The translations under genes and the position numbers were made by a program. Shown piece after piece: positions 22,206-33,320 of a DNA stretch of 64,000 bases. Positions within the stretch are counted from its first letter, which is position 1, and the number at the start of each line of letters is the position of its first letter. The notes under the pieces were generated by a model. That model was given only the letters and a program-made list of their open reading frames with translations. It was not told the origin of the DNA and did no database searches. Origin of the DNA: Acanthosepion pharaonis (taxonomy: Eukaryota; Mollusca; Cephalopoda; Sepiida; Sepiidae). The stretch is taken from the NCBI GenBank assembly GCA_903632075.3, contig CAHIKZ030002027.1:225001-289000 (forward strand). Reading direction: 5' to 3'.

Positions 22206-23474
22206 AATAAAGAGATTCGATTCAAAATTCTGTGAAATTTGCCGTGCTGGGTGACGTGATGACCAAGACTAGCCGGGAAATTTGGCTGATCGGAATATCA
22301 AGGCTTGAAATGACGCGCATTTCCTCATCTCAGAATGCCGACATGAATTAAAATAATCTTTCTCATAATGCTAAAAATAAAACATTCCACTTGAAGTCAC
22401 TCGTTTACGGTCGATCAGAAATCTAACAAATGGCGACAGTTGTATAATAAAAATGAAGCAAAAAAAAGAAATTTCAAAATGTGGTCATGTCGGCTGAGAA
22501 GCACATTTGAAAAGTTTTAAAGTGTGCTGTTCTAACCTTTTCTGGCGGCAGACGGAATCCTTCAGATACTCAGTAACTGGGTAAATTCGGCCCTTTTCAT
22601 GCACAAACTGTCATCACGGATTGAATCCACTAATCCGTGTATTGGTATCTTTTGGCTTCCCTCATCAATTTGCAATGGTCGTAACACAATGTTGTTTTCA
22701 AAATGACTTCATTCTTGATTTAATCTCGCCGTTCTTTGAGCGAGATGATTCCTTCTAAGCCTGTCTCACTTGTTTTTGTATTCTACTTTCATTTAATTTT
22801 TATGACGCGTGTTTAATGATGATTTTCTTTTTTATTTCTTTATTGTTTGGGCGCGTTTTATAGGATTTCTTTGTGTACCTCGGGTCGGCCATGTTTAAAT
22901 TTTATCTTTTTCGTTCTTATAGTCATTTTTAATTTCTACGTTTATTGATTTAAATATGTCTTCTTTTAGAATGAATGCTTTGTTTTGTACATTTTTAAAA
23001 AAGTTTGCTTCAGTTTTTAGGGTCGGTATATTTATTACTTTTTTTTGTTGATATTTTAAGTGATTTCTATTTGAGAATCAGTTATGATATTTGCGTGGAT
23101 AGAAACATTTGTTTTCATGTTTGTTTTTTATAGTCATTCAATTCATTTTTTTTTTCCAGTCCATAATTTTCTTTTTTCTTTTGGATTTTTTTTGTTTCTT
23201 TTAAATTTCCGGTTGTTTTTAATACTTCGTGATTTTAATCAATGTTGTTTTAGGTTTTTTTTTTTTTTTTTTTGCAGTGTTTTCGGTGACTTTTTCAATT
23301 TCAGGAAAATACGGATTCCTTCTCTGACTAAATGTCGTTTTATTTCTTTTATTTTTCTTCCTGTATTTTATGAAAACCGAACATGTTCTGCATTTAAATG
23401 TGCTTCCTTCTCACCAGAGTTTTTTTTATATTTAAACTTCTTGCGGTTTAGATCTGACACACAATTTAACCATC
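22206..23474. other. No gene seen; T-rich
   Basis: The frame at 23084-23560 is a Phe/Leu-rich translation of T-rich DNA running into a microsatellite. Nothing else could be supported. Confidence 0.6.
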
Positions 23475-23477
23475 CCA

Positions 23478-23510
<33 letters not shown>

Positions 23511-23581
23511 CAGCTAGTTCATTTCTTTCTATCTTCAAACGTTCCTATCTCGAAATGTAAGTAAGTCTCTTATCCTGTTCA

Positions 23582-23640
<59 letters not shown>

Positions 23641-23648
23641 GTCCATGT

Positions 23649-23701
<53 letters not shown>

Positions 23702-23823
23702 ACAGTATATTCACATCTATCTGGCTCTTTCTATCTATCTCTAACCATGCATGTGTCTTAGCTTATTTAAATATCTCAGTATATTCATATCTACCTCAGT
23801 ATATTCAAATCTATCTATCGATG

Positions 23824-23886
<63 letters not shown>
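23475..23886. repeat. (ATCT)n, (TC)n and (AT)n microsatellite cluster
   Basis: ATCT runs at about 23477-23510, 23582-23640 and 23649-23700, (TC)n at 23824-23850 and (AT)n at 23851-23886. Confidence 0.97.
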
Positions 23887-23888
<2 letters not shown>

Positions 23889-24009
23889 CAACTACATTTC
23901 TTTCTTTCCTCCTACTATATTGCTAGGTCGAAATTTAATTCTCACGGTATATTCTCATATACCTCTATATATATCTATCTGAGTATATTCACATATATCT
24001 GTCTCCCTC

Positions 24010-24540
24010 TCTCTGTCACCAAATTCGAAATGATATCTCGTCTAGTTCTTATTTTTATTCCTGCTCAGTTATTGCTCACCCTGTTTCCACTCTTGTCCAA
24101 GGACACACTGTCCGGTCTAAGGATTGAACTCACAATTACTGTCACCAATTCTGAAATGAATCCTTTATTTAATCTTCGTGGTTAGACTGTTCTCATTCCA
24201 CTGCCCATGTCTAGGGATATCTCGTCTCGTTCTTATTTTTAGTCGTGCTCATTTATTGCCCGCCTTGTTTCCACTCTTGTCCAAGTACACACTGCCCGAC
24301 CCAGGGATTGAACTCACAATTACTATGTCACCAATTCTGAAATGAACCCTTTATTTATTCTACCTGTCTAGACTGTTCTTATTTTATTGTCAATGTCTCG
24401 GGATATCTTGTCTAGTTCTTTTTTTTACTATTGCTCAGTTATTGTTCGCCTTGTTTCCACTTTAATCTAAGTCTACGACACTGGCCAATCTAGGGTTTGT
24501 ACTCAAGATTATAATGTCACCCAATTCACGCACGAAACCA
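24010..24540 (-). repeat. SINE-C tRNA-derived tandem array (~185-bp unit, 3 copies)
   Basis: GATATCTCGTCT recurs at 24032, 24216 and 24402 (184 and 186 bp). On the minus strand each unit contains TTTCAGAATTGGTGACATAG, then AATTGTGAGTTCAATCCC (B box-like) and GGGCAGTGTGTAC, CAAGAGTGGAAAC. The same unit lies on the plus strand at 48840-49140. Confidence 0.88.
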
Positions 24541-24754
24541 ATAGACTATAGAATAGTCTTATTGCAAACATTCAGACAGAATCAATTAAAATTTGTCTCA
24601 TGTAAATAAAAGAGGAATAAAATGAAACTTTCAAACTTACCGATCATATAATACAAATTTGAAAATAAATTTGAAAAATTAATTTAAACTTGGATAGACA
24701 GAACTTTCTTATTGATTTTAAAGTATTCTTGCAGCCTAAATACACCGTATTTAA

Positions 24755-24771
24755 ATATATATGTGTGTGTA

Positions 24772-24805
<34 letters not shown>

Positions 24806-25315
24806 CGTGTATATGTGTGTGTGTTTCTTTGAGTGTGTGGGTATGTGAGCGTGTGTGTATGTGAGTGTTTGTGTATGTGTGTGTGCAAGTGTGTATGTGA
24901 ATTTGTGAGTATATGAGTGTGTGTATGCGTTTGTATGCGATTGTATATGCATGCATATGCATGCGAGTGTGTGTGTATATGTGTGCATGTGGATGTGTGT
25001 GTATGTGAGGGAGTGTGCATGTGAGTGTGTGTGTATTTGAATGTATATGTATGTGTGTGCATGCAAGTGTGTGCGTGCATGTGTGTGTATGTGAGTGTGT
25101 GTAGGTGTATGTGTGTATGTGAGTGTGCGTCTATGTGAGTGTGTATGCCAGTGTGTGTAAGTATGTGCATGTATGTGACTGTGTGTTCATGCGAGTGTGT
25201 GTGTGTGTGTGTGCATGTGTGTGTATATGTGTTTATGTTTGGGTGTGTGTATGTGAGTGCGCGTGTATGTCTATGTGTCTGCATGCGAGTGTATGTGTGT
25301 GTATGTGTGTGTGAA
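24755..25315. repeat. Complex (GT)n / GTGAGTGT-rich tract, ~560 bp
   Basis: GT dinucleotides with regular A and C substitutions. Several open frames of His/Thr or Cys/Val on both strands are products of the repeat. Confidence 0.96.
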
Positions 25316-25332
25316 GATGATAAACCAAAGTG

Positions 25333-25405
25333 AAAACATTTTATTAAAGACGCGTTTCGCCAGAGAAGCGTATGCTCTCTTTGGCGTTCTCAGTTTAAAA
25401 TGACA
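25333..25405 (-). ncRNA. Hammerhead-like relic (G8 to A)
   Basis: The minus strand reads a 5' stem I strand (25402-25394), CTGAGAA (25393-25387), a long hairpin with CGCC...GGCG ends, GAAAC (25358-25354), a two-base loop and GTC (25351-25349). CATTTT/AAAATG plus AAA/TTT could form stem I with a bulge. Compared with CTGANGA the core has A for the essential G, so no cleavage is expected. It abuts the left end of the DD37E element. Confidence 0.4.
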
Positions 25406-25411
25406 GAAAGA

Positions 25412-26988
25412 CAAATCTGCGTGTCAGGAAAATGTCTAACTTTTTTTCTAATATTTCAAAAATCGTCCAATCAATTCACACAAAGTTTTCACACAATGTT
25501 GGCAACACTGACCTGCGCAATCACTGAAATTTTCGTACTGATCTGCGCAGTGTAAACAAACTGGCGCCATATCTGTTGTCAGCACGGTGATTTGAGCGTT
25601 CCAATTATTAGAAAAGTATAAAAATTTAGTGAAAAGATGGGCCGTAAAAGCAGTTTAAGTGATGCTGAAAAGAAAACTATTACCTCAGAACCCTCAAAAG
25701 GTAAATCTACCCTAGAAAATTTTAAAATGATAGGGAAGTGTCATCAAACAGTGAAAAATATCTCCTTCGACCCTACACAAGTACGCAAAAGGGCAGATAA
25801 AGGGAGGCGAGGGATATTTCACGTCGTGTCATGTCACGACTTAAACGAGAGGCCACGAAGAACCCTAGACATACCTGTCAAGGGCTTTTCAGTCGTATTG
25901 GGGATCCTACTGTGTCTAAAAGTACTCGGTGTCGGTATCTTAGGGGAAAAGCAACAACAGTCAAACCTGTATCGAAGCCTCCGTTGACGAGAATCACATT
26001 CAAAATCGATTGTAATGAGCAGAGGACAATATGAAGATTGACTTCTCTAAAGTTTTGTTCACAGACGAAACTCGAGCAACACTTGATGGACCAGATAGAT
26101 GGTGCAAAGTCTGGGTAATGAACGTACAGTATCGCCATCAGTGTTTGAGACGCCAACAAGGCGGTGGAGGCATAATGATCTGGGGTGCTATTATTGAAAA
26201 CACATTACTGGGCCCATGGAGAATACCAGATGGCGTCAAAACGACTGCTGATGCATACATAGTGTTTATGCAGGAGCATCTTGAACCGTGGATGAAAAGG
26301 CTAAGAGTTGCCTTCAGAAGGGCCATTGTTTTTATGCAAGATAATGCTCCCTCACACGCTGCTCACAAGACTACTGAATATTTGAAAGAGTTAGGCTTCG
26401 ATGGACCTCGAAAAATGAAGTGGCCAGCAAATTCTCCGGATTTGAACCCAATCGAAAACCTTTGGAGCATAATGAATCGACTGTACGCCAACGGACGACA
26501 ATTCAGGAGCAACGCTGAGTTGTGGGAAGCAATTCTTGACATATCCCGCGGCATTACAGCAGATGACATCCTACAATTAACAAATGCTACGGATCGTCGA
26601 CTTTTCCAAATAATTTCAAAACAGGGAAAGCAAATTCCCTATTAATTTGTTTAAAACTGTGCCTTTTTTGTATCTGTTATTATTTGTTTGATTATCTTAT
26701 TTATTAGCTTCTTTTGATCATAAACATTCACGATCAACATTAATAAACGTTTTGTTTGCTCAATTCTGGGAATTTTACTAAACCTTTTTAATAATTTGGC
26801 ACGCTCAAATCACCGTGCTGATAACAAATATGGCACCAGTTTGTTTACATTGCGCAGATCAGTATGAAAATTTCAGTGATTACGCAGGTCAGTATTGCCA
26901 ACATTGTGTAAAAATTTAGCGTGAATTGATTGGACGGTTTTTGAAATATTAGAAAAACGTTAAATCGATAATAATTTGGCACGCAGTG
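25412..26988 (+). mobile_element. Tc1/mariner-superfamily element, DD37E type
   Basis: Inverted terminal repeats of ~185 bp lie at 25412-25600 and 26803-26988. Shared blocks include CTAATATTTCAAAAA, CGTCCAATCAATTCAC, CTGCGCAGT...AAACAAACTGG and GCACGGTGATTTGAGCG. The outermost right end is CACTGCGTGCCAAATTATT (minus strand) next to TA; the left end has diverged to TCTGCGTGTCAGGAAAATG. It encloses one degraded transposase gene. Confidence 0.92.
25637..26645 (+). pseudogene. DD37E transposase, frameshifted
   Basis: The ATG at 25637 opens MGRKSSLSDAEKK, the N-terminal DNA-binding region. Similarity then passes into a second frame near 25830 (RLKREATKNPRHT, VSKSTRCRYLRG, PVSKPPLT) and a third at 26031. 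The catalytic core is intact in the third frame. The first Asp is in VLFTDET, the second in FMQDNAPSH, and the Glu is in SPDLNPIENLW. Exactly 37 residues separate the second Asp and Glu, giving DD37E rather than the usual DD34E of Tc1. The C-terminus ends at 26645, inside the right inverted repeat. Two frameshifts in the N-terminal third and helix-turn-helix region make it inactive as written. Members of this group cut and paste DNA at TA in the nucleus. Confidence 0.93.
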
Positions 26989-27049
26989 TAAGTTACAAAA
27001 CAATTACATCATTATCAAACGGCTTACGACTTTCTTTTCATCCTTTATC

Positions 27050-27712
27050 TGTTGACTTTATTTCCCCTTTGTAAGGACAATAGGAAAGCGATCGACCGCT
27101 TGTTGTCAACCGTCTTGTGGGGTGGCCCAAACAGAAGGTCCGTAAAGAAACTTGTATCAAACGTCTGTGTCATAGAGCTGGGGTTGCCACACTTAATGAG
27201 TTATCGACACGCGAGGTTGACTTTCCTACACCGCGTTTTTCCCATTTCCTAAGAGCCGTCATCCGGGAAATTGTCGACTTTCCTCAGCGGGTGTCAAGCG
27301 GTTTTGAGGGCTTTTCACTCCAGTGACCTTTCACAACCTCGAAAAGTTGTGTATCGTTAATTAGTGAAGGGGGTCGCGAAAGACCGTCTCTGTGAGCGGC
27401 TCGGCTTGTCGTTGGCAGAGTTGTGCTCTTTCTGGTCTTGGACGCCAGCAGCGAATTACCTCAGTAATCGCTGAGTTTTCGCTTACCTAGCGATTGATTC
27501 GAAACATGCTATTTCAATGACATAGCCTTTAGATGGAGCTAGGTGGATTTGCCCGACGGTAACCGGCGTGACCTAGGTTTTGAAGGAACAGCTTTGCACG
27601 CCTTCTGCCATTGTCCTCGGGTACGCCCTTTCTGGGACTATGTCACCGAGCTGACATCTCGTATTGTTCCTGATCAACTTGGACTCATCGTTCTCAAATA
27701 CGCGTGCATTTA
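27050..27712 (+). pseudogene. LINE reverse transcriptase 3' remnant
   Basis: The plus strand encodes AIDRLLSTVLWGGPNRR...LVSN...ELGLPHL..YRHARLTFLHRV, resembling the thumb region downstream of many LINE polymerases (WGG, then GGLG.P). At 27590-27690 it reads ALHAFCHCPRVRPFWDYV, the cysteine/histidine-rich segment typical at the end of such proteins. Frameshifts separate the parts. The clade is not determined. Confidence 0.7.
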
Positions 27713-28043
27713 AGGTTGTAGGTTATGCTATAGCTATAAACTATTAAATGATTTAAAATGCATTGTTTCTAAATATGTCATTAGTAAATTGCAACATAAA
27801 GCTTCTGTCATTTTTTGATGTTTTGCCTTTATGTAATTTTCTGTTTGGAGGTAAACTTTTTCAAGGATAAAAGATTATAACATAAATATACCGGAGGTGT
27901 TGAAACACAATGGCTATTTTTGTAGTGATTTTATATCATATTTATGTTATAATTTTTTAAAATAAATAATTATATCTGCTCTACTCTGTATTGAGCACTC
28001 TTTTTAAGAATAGTAATTGGAATTCATTCCGTATGAAACCAAT

Positions 28044-28047
<4 letters not shown>
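27713..28047. other. No feature recognised
   Basis: Only a small inverted repeat around AACATAAATATA (27880 and 27943). Confidence 0.5.

Positions 28048-28075
<28 letters not shown>
28048..28075. repeat. (AT)n at left edge of inverted repeat
   Basis: AT run flanking the inverted-arm element at 28107-28541. Confidence 0.95.
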
Positions 28076-28078
<3 letters not shown>

Positions 28079-28106
28079 AATATATTTTGAAACGGTACAA
28101 AAAGCG

Positions 28107-28541
28107 TATTAAGGCATTAAAACTAGAAATGTAGTATTTAGGCCATGATAAGTTTAAAATAAAAACACACCAGTCGACCGGTTTCGTCCCCTCTCGTCAG
28201 AACTGTTGGGGGAATTTAGATTATGAGGAAAAAAAAAAAAAAAAGAGATTATTTGCTTGGACTTGCTGTTCTGCGATTCTAGCAGCTTGGTTGGTATAAT
28301 TTTAATATATATATATTTTTTTTATTATTATTTTTATTATTATTATTTTTTTTTTTATTTATTATTTTTTTTCCTTCCCTGTCCATTCATTCATGTCACC
28401 CATGACAGACTTTTCTTTTCCTCATAATCTAAATTCCCCGTTAACAGTTCTGACGAGAGGGACGAAACCGGTAAAAATCTTGTATGTTTTATCTTTTTAA
28501 ACTTATCATGGCCTAGACCTCACATTTCTAGTTTTTAATGT
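28107..28541. mobile_element. Inverted-arm element with Penelope/hammerhead-type motif
   Basis: The arms, about 28107-28237 and 28415-28541, are inverted copies of ~130 bp, containing GGCCATGATAAGTTTAAAA and TCTAAATTCCCC. Each has CTGACGAGAGGG-ACGAAACCGG on the strand pointing away from the centre (minus in the left arm, plus in the right). The centre is A/T homopolymer-rich. CTGACGA and GAAAC are hammerhead core words but stem II is too short to form here. Confidence 0.75.
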
Positions 28542-28545
28542 CCTT

Positions 28546-28568
28546 TATATATATATATATATATATAC
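28546..28568. repeat. (AT)n at right edge of inverted repeat
   Basis: AT run directly outside the right arm. Confidence 0.9.
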
Positions 28569-28708
28569 ACTAAAAATTAAAGTTTTCTTTTTAATCGTTA
28601 TTTTTCAGAATTATTGTGTGTGTTTGTATGTGAGAAAAGCAGAAGGGAATCGAGGGTTTCCGATATTATTATACATCCTACAAACACACATACATATATG
28701 TATGTATA

Positions 28709-28712
<4 letters not shown>

Positions 28713-28739
<27 letters not shown>
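28713..28739. repeat. (AT)n microsatellite
   Basis: AT run next to the tRNA-like SINE. Confidence 0.9.
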
Positions 28740-28743
<4 letters not shown>

Positions 28744-28774
28744 CATTCGCATACAGTACAGTTTTGCTGTATCA

Positions 28775-28885
28775 CACCTCCTCTGTGCGACTAGACATCC
28801 GAATGCATCAAGCTAGGACTGAAACCCATCCGATTTGGTATCAGTCAGAGTTTCTACCACTGAGCTATCTTCATATTGGCTGTGT
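28775..28885 (-). mobile_element. tRNA-derived SINE head
   Basis: Minus strand: GATAGCTCAGTGGTAGAAAC (a good A box) followed 40 bp later by GATGGGTTTCAGTCC (B box-like). The A-box spacing and sequence are those of a tRNA, but acceptor stem and terminal pairing are not preserved. Confidence 0.7.
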
Positions 28886-29140
28886 TAAGGGGCTAAATCT
28901 AGCGTATTGTTTTTATGAATTCTAACAAATGCCAATCAGCCAGAGTGCTCAATTCATTTTACTGAAGAACTTTGCAATAGCGCCGTTGGCTGTTGTTTAT
29001 AGAATTGTCACTCAATTGAATTTTTTTTCAAGAGCTGAAGTGGAAAGTGAGGGCGCAATTTTTTTTTAGGATTATAGTGTGGATTTTCTTAAAATATATA
29101 TATTTTATTAAAATATATATTATACTTTATTTTTCATATT

Positions 29141-29185
29141 TTTTGTAACACGTATTTCGGGTCTTGTGACCCTCATCAGATGGAG
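29141..29185 (-). ncRNA. Hammerhead-like core motif
   Basis: Minus strand: CTGATGA (29179-29173), a perfect 5-bp stem II GGGTC-ACAA-GACCC (29172-29159), GAAA (29158-29155), then TACGTGTT. The catalytic words and stem II match a hammerhead, but stem III needs a wobble pair and the flanks do not form stem I. Probably a fossil or a Penelope-like terminal motif. Confidence 0.45.
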
Positions 29186-29359
29186 AATTGTTGATGTGAT
29201 TATTTCCACATAATAATGAAAGGAATTAATTTTTTCATTATGTTTAACCGTTGTCTTTTGTGTGTACAACATTTTTGTGTATTGTGTGTGTGCGTTTTTG
29301 CTAGTATGTGTATACATATTCCTTCTGCATACATATATAATGCTTTATTTCAGTAAATA

Positions 29360-29360
<1 letters not shown>

Positions 29361-29402
<42 letters not shown>
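29361..29402. repeat. (AT)n adjacent to Helitron end
   Basis: AT run ending at the CTAG terminus of the minus-strand Helitron. Confidence 0.95.
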
Positions 29403-29403
<1 letters not shown>

Positions 29404-30112
29404 TAGCAGTAGAGCCCGGCGTTGCCCGAGGATGTAACAGTAAGAGATAGATCAAGTATCGACCATCATAAAGACTGAAAAATAAAATTGACAAAGATTA
29501 TTGTTTAAGGTTGACGGACACGCATGTTTTAATTAGGTTTTTTGGGGTTTTTTTTTTTGGTTTTTTTTATTTTACGAATTGGTCAAACCCAAACTCAAAC
29601 AAAAACATTGTTTTCAATCGTTATGAGTCTACCGATTGAATAGAATTTTTCAATTTTCTTATAAACAATTGTCTTGTAAATGGAATTTTTAAAACATTCT
29701 GAATGTAAAAATAAAGAAAAAAGTGTGCAAGACAATAAGAAACACTACCTGGAAAAACAAAAGTGAAGTTTTGTTGAAATCGGTTGAAAAATGTAGGAAA
29801 TCCGATCCCATATATAAACGAACACACACACACACACAAACAACCTGGGTTTTATAATAAATATAACTCGATATGAGTTGTCCCCCTTTCATTCTCGAAA
29901 CAGCGGTGCCTCTTAATCGTGTTTTCAAATTGATCTCGTGCAAAAACAATTGTGTTTTTCCAATTTTTGGCGCTGTTAGAACCACCGCAAGGTAATTTTA
30001 CGTAGTCCTGTGAAATTTTGTTGAAATCAGTTGAAAAATGTAGGAAATCCGATCCAATATATAAACGAACAGACATACACACATACACACAACCTGTGTT
30101 TTATAATAAGTA
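29403..30112 (-). mobile_element. Non-autonomous Helitron(s), minus strand
   Basis: Read on the minus strand, the 3' end is CGGGCAACGCCGGG (hairpin) CTCTACTGCTAG, with the CTRR-type terminus at 29403. The 5' head (ACTTATTATAAAACACAGG) is at about 30112. A second head, TTATTATAAAACCCAGG, occurs at about 29870, each followed by a GT run and GGATCGGATTTCCTAC, so two nested or tandem copies are likely. No Rep/helicase coding. Matches 60561-61000 on the plus strand. Confidence 0.85.
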
Positions 30113-30114
30113 TG

Positions 30115-30116
<2 letters not shown>

Positions 30117-30150
<34 letters not shown>
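30117..30150. repeat. (AT)n next to Helitron 5' end
   Basis: AT run beginning at the Helitron boundary. Confidence 0.95.
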
Positions 30151-30153
<3 letters not shown>

Positions 30154-30553
30154 TTTATTTTATAAATATGTAGGGTAAAAAATAAATTGTGCGTGTGGTC
30201 CGTCTTGGGTGTTTGTTTTTGTCAGTATATGTGTATATTCTCATATATGTTCTCCATATATATTTGTATTGTGTGTGTGTGCGTGTGTGTGGTCTGGCTA
30301 GTGTGTTCGCCCACTATGTGTTTTTGTCGTGTGTTTGTGTGTGTTAAGATTTGTTTAGTGCTTGTTTAAATTTGTCTTTGAAGTTATTTATTGTCTTTGT
30401 TGGTAAGAATAATTGTTATTTTTTATATATCAATAGACAATTATTCTTTTTATTTTCTACAGCTACCAAGAAATTAATCCGTGGACTTGAAAGGATAAAA
30501 ATTAAAATAAACATAACACATCTAAATTATTTCACCAAAAGATGCTGGAAAGA

Positions 30554-30561
<8 letters not shown>

Positions 30562-30622
<61 letters not shown>
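30562..30622. repeat. (AT)n microsatellite
   Basis: About 60 bp of AT. Confidence 0.95.
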
Positions 30623-30626
<4 letters not shown>

Positions 30627-30781
30627 ATATACATAATATCCGACGTCGATAGCACGACTCGGAGTTTCATGCGGATCCTCCAGCACTAAATGATTTTCAA
30701 CAAAAATGATATTTAGGTAAGCAATAGCTGTACGAAAAAAAAAACAATAATTATACATGACAAAATAAGCATAATATATTA

Positions 30782-31258
30782 AGCAAGCACACAGACAAAA
30801 TACTAAATATTAATTCTACTAAAAGTCAATGCAACTGCCGTAAAAAAGTATCCTGCCCATTAAATGGCCAGTACATGACCGAAGGCATAATCTGAAGAGT
30901 TAGGATCAATTCAGATGACGATGTTAATTACAACTTTGGTTCCATCGGAAATAACTGGAAATTGCTTCTTTACCATTATCAAATGACGCTAAACAATATT
31001 AAATACAAAAACCACAACACCCTGAACGTATTTTTGGCGATTAAAAAGAAGTTATAAGAAACCATTCATTAGGTGAGAGATAATCGCAAAAGTAAACCAT
31101 TCAATGGAAAGGGAGACAGATGTAACTTATGTCTTTTAGAAAATCTTATTATCTTAAAACACTTAAATACCCCTAACTTACTGAATAAAAGAAGTGAATT
31201 AATTGCTACATGTAAATATAAAAATAAACCCCTAAACAAGTACACTGAGCTTGATTAA
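30782..31258 (+). pseudogene. Penelope-like element GIY-YIG endonuclease fragment
   Basis: One continuous frame, interrupted by three stops, reads QCNCRKKVSCPLNG (the Cys motif preceding the nuclease), IIxRVRINSDDDVNYNFGS (degraded GIY-YIG; the second motif is now FGS), WKLLLYHYQMTLNN (conserved R/H helix, Arg lost) and GDRCNLCLLENLIIL, then LNKRSELIATC. This order (CNCR, GIY-YIG, CNLC, NKRSEL) is that of the endonuclease C-terminus of Penelope-like retroelements. The reverse transcriptase is missing. Stops at 30893, 31051 and 31066 or close by show it is dead. Confidence 0.9.
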
Positions 31259-31549
31259 AATTTTAAAGTAGATTTTACTATAAACATTATTAGTATTAAT
31301 ATAATATATAGCACCCATTAATATCCATAGCATCTGTCATTAATACCATTTTTATATATCTGTATACACATATATAATGCCATATTATAGATCGTACTTG
31401 ATTATTTTATGACGTATGCATATATATGATTTCACCTTTGTAAGTATAATGCTAGGTTTAAAATGCATTATACCGGGAGTAACAGTAAAATATTCCAAAT
31501 TCTGTAGCAACATAATTCCCCACCCGACAAAATGTTTATTATCAAAAGA

Positions 31550-32215
31550 AACACTAAACTAATTGAGTTTCTTTTCCCCGCGTTTTCAGATAAGACTTTT
31601 AGCCATCTTGACACCATTTGATGTAAGAATCACATAAAAACCACTTCAGTTATTCAGCTAGAAAGAGAGCAGGTTAAAATCATTTTATGTCAGACCCACT
31701 GTCTTCTCAACTAGACAATGGTTTTGAGGAAAAGGATAATTCAGGCCTTCAGTAATGGTACCAGAATTCATTCTCTGGCTTCCATTTTCAAAGACCATTC
31801 AAGAACCATCAAGAGAACCGTGGATAAGATTAAAGCAGAGGAAAACTGGATCAGGAGGTCACAACAAGAAGATCATCGTTTCAAACCTAAAGTTAAAGAA
31901 ATCAATTAGAAAAGATCCAATTCAATTCATAAGAGATTTGGTACAGTCCAAAGCGTAGTGAAAAAAGACTTGAAAATAAAATCGTACGTGAAACATGTGA
32001 GGCAACTTGTTACTCCAGGACAGAAAGTTAGAAGGTTAGAGAGGGCGAAGATCAACTTGAAATTGATCCTGAAATAGTACATATATATTTAAACTTAATT
32101 TCAATCCTTCATAAGCTTCCGTTCTTTAGCTATGATTAATAAATGAAGAACATGCCATTTTCGTTTATGATCGAATTCATCTCGATTCTTCTGTTAAGCT
32201 TGGAGAATAATTATA
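31550..32215 (+). pseudogene. Truncated Tc1/mariner-type transposase element (DNA-binding part only)
   Basis: The plus strand encodes KRIIQAFSNGTRIHSLASIF and, after frameshifts, KSIRKDPIQFIRDLV, VVKKDLKIKSYVKHVRQL and PGQKVRRLERAK. This is the paired helix-turn-helix region of IS630/Tc1-type transposases (RKDPTQSIRRLA...VVKEDL...RRQLLT). The copy stops before the first catalytic Asp. The same structure, ending at the same place, lies inverted at 37895-38640, including ~100 bp upstream (TTCAGCTA...AGCAGGTTAAAATC) and ~130 bp downstream (AATCCTTCATAAGC, GAACATGCCATTTTCG). Confidence 0.75.
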
Positions 32216-32530
32216 CATTGTTATTGCTCAATAGTGTTATATAAATCTCAGAGAATTCCAGTAAGATATCTTTAATCACTTCTAAGATACAACAGATGAA
32301 AGCTTAATCTAACAGACAATTTTTGTTTTACATGATTTGTACAATTTTGCGGTTACACCCGATATATATAGTCTTGATATATAATTAAGTTAATATCGTG
32401 TGAGCTAAGTCTATTCCATATTACTTATTATTATTTTAATAAGCACAGCCTGCACACATAATGGCTAGATGGTCGGACCGCACACATACATAAACGTACG
32501 CACGCGCAAACAGGTATCCATGGAGAACAA

Positions 32531-32552
32531 ATATATATATATATATATATAC
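32531..32552. repeat. (AT)n microsatellite
   Basis: Short AT run; the surrounding 32216-32900 has no gene, only ACACAT/TATGTG-rich sequence. Confidence 0.9.
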
Positions 32553-32896
32553 ATACACAGGCAACGACTACTCACGGGCATACACACGAACACAGGAATA
32601 GTGTGTATATGTTTGTGGTATATATATAGATGTGTATGCGCATATACATATACATATATGTGCGTATGCTGATTCCTTATTATAAGACAGGGAGAAATAT
32701 AAATATTCAAGGCTCCCTAACAAATACAGAAAACGAACAATGAGACATTAAAAAAACATAAGGAAAATTTATTTGCCTGAAGAAGGTCACGAGAACAAAA
32801 ACCCGTGTAGCAGAAATAAGAAGAATAAAATATAATATATATACTAAAACAAATCCACGTTATAGCATAAAAAACGTTTGCAGTTTTTTCTTTAAT

Positions 32897-32901
<5 letters not shown>

Positions 32902-32949
<48 letters not shown>
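32902..32949. repeat. (AT)n microsatellite
   Basis: About 48 bp of AT. Confidence 0.95.
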
Positions 32950-32951
<2 letters not shown>

Positions 32952-33212
32952 GTTGGATTGATGTGAGTTTGTAACCCTGGGTTTCACGCTTTTGATTAAT
33001 TTTTAAAAAATATGGGTTTATGTATATTGCGTGTATTGGTGTTATTATAAACAAGTGGGGAAATCGTTGTTGTGATGTCATCGTGCTGACGCAAACATAG
33101 ACGCATGTCCGTACATCAGATGAGGTACTCAGACACACATACACACTTGCTTCTTAGCTCTATCTCTGATATTGAGCGCTTTCTAATAAGTACCGCGCAT
33201 ATAATATATAAA

Positions 33213-33216
<4 letters not shown>

Positions 33217-33260
<44 letters not shown>

Positions 33261-33261
33261 A

Positions 33262-33317
<56 letters not shown>
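33217..33317. repeat. (AT)n(CA)n(AT)n compound microsatellite
   Basis: Two AT blocks separated by a CA run; its right end is the insertion point of a LINE 3' end. Confidence 0.95.

Positions 33318-33320
<3 letters not shown>

Noticed and set aside
24644..25333. His/Thr-rich and Cys/Val-rich ORFs
   Set aside because: All derive from the GT-rich tract; open in many frames at once.
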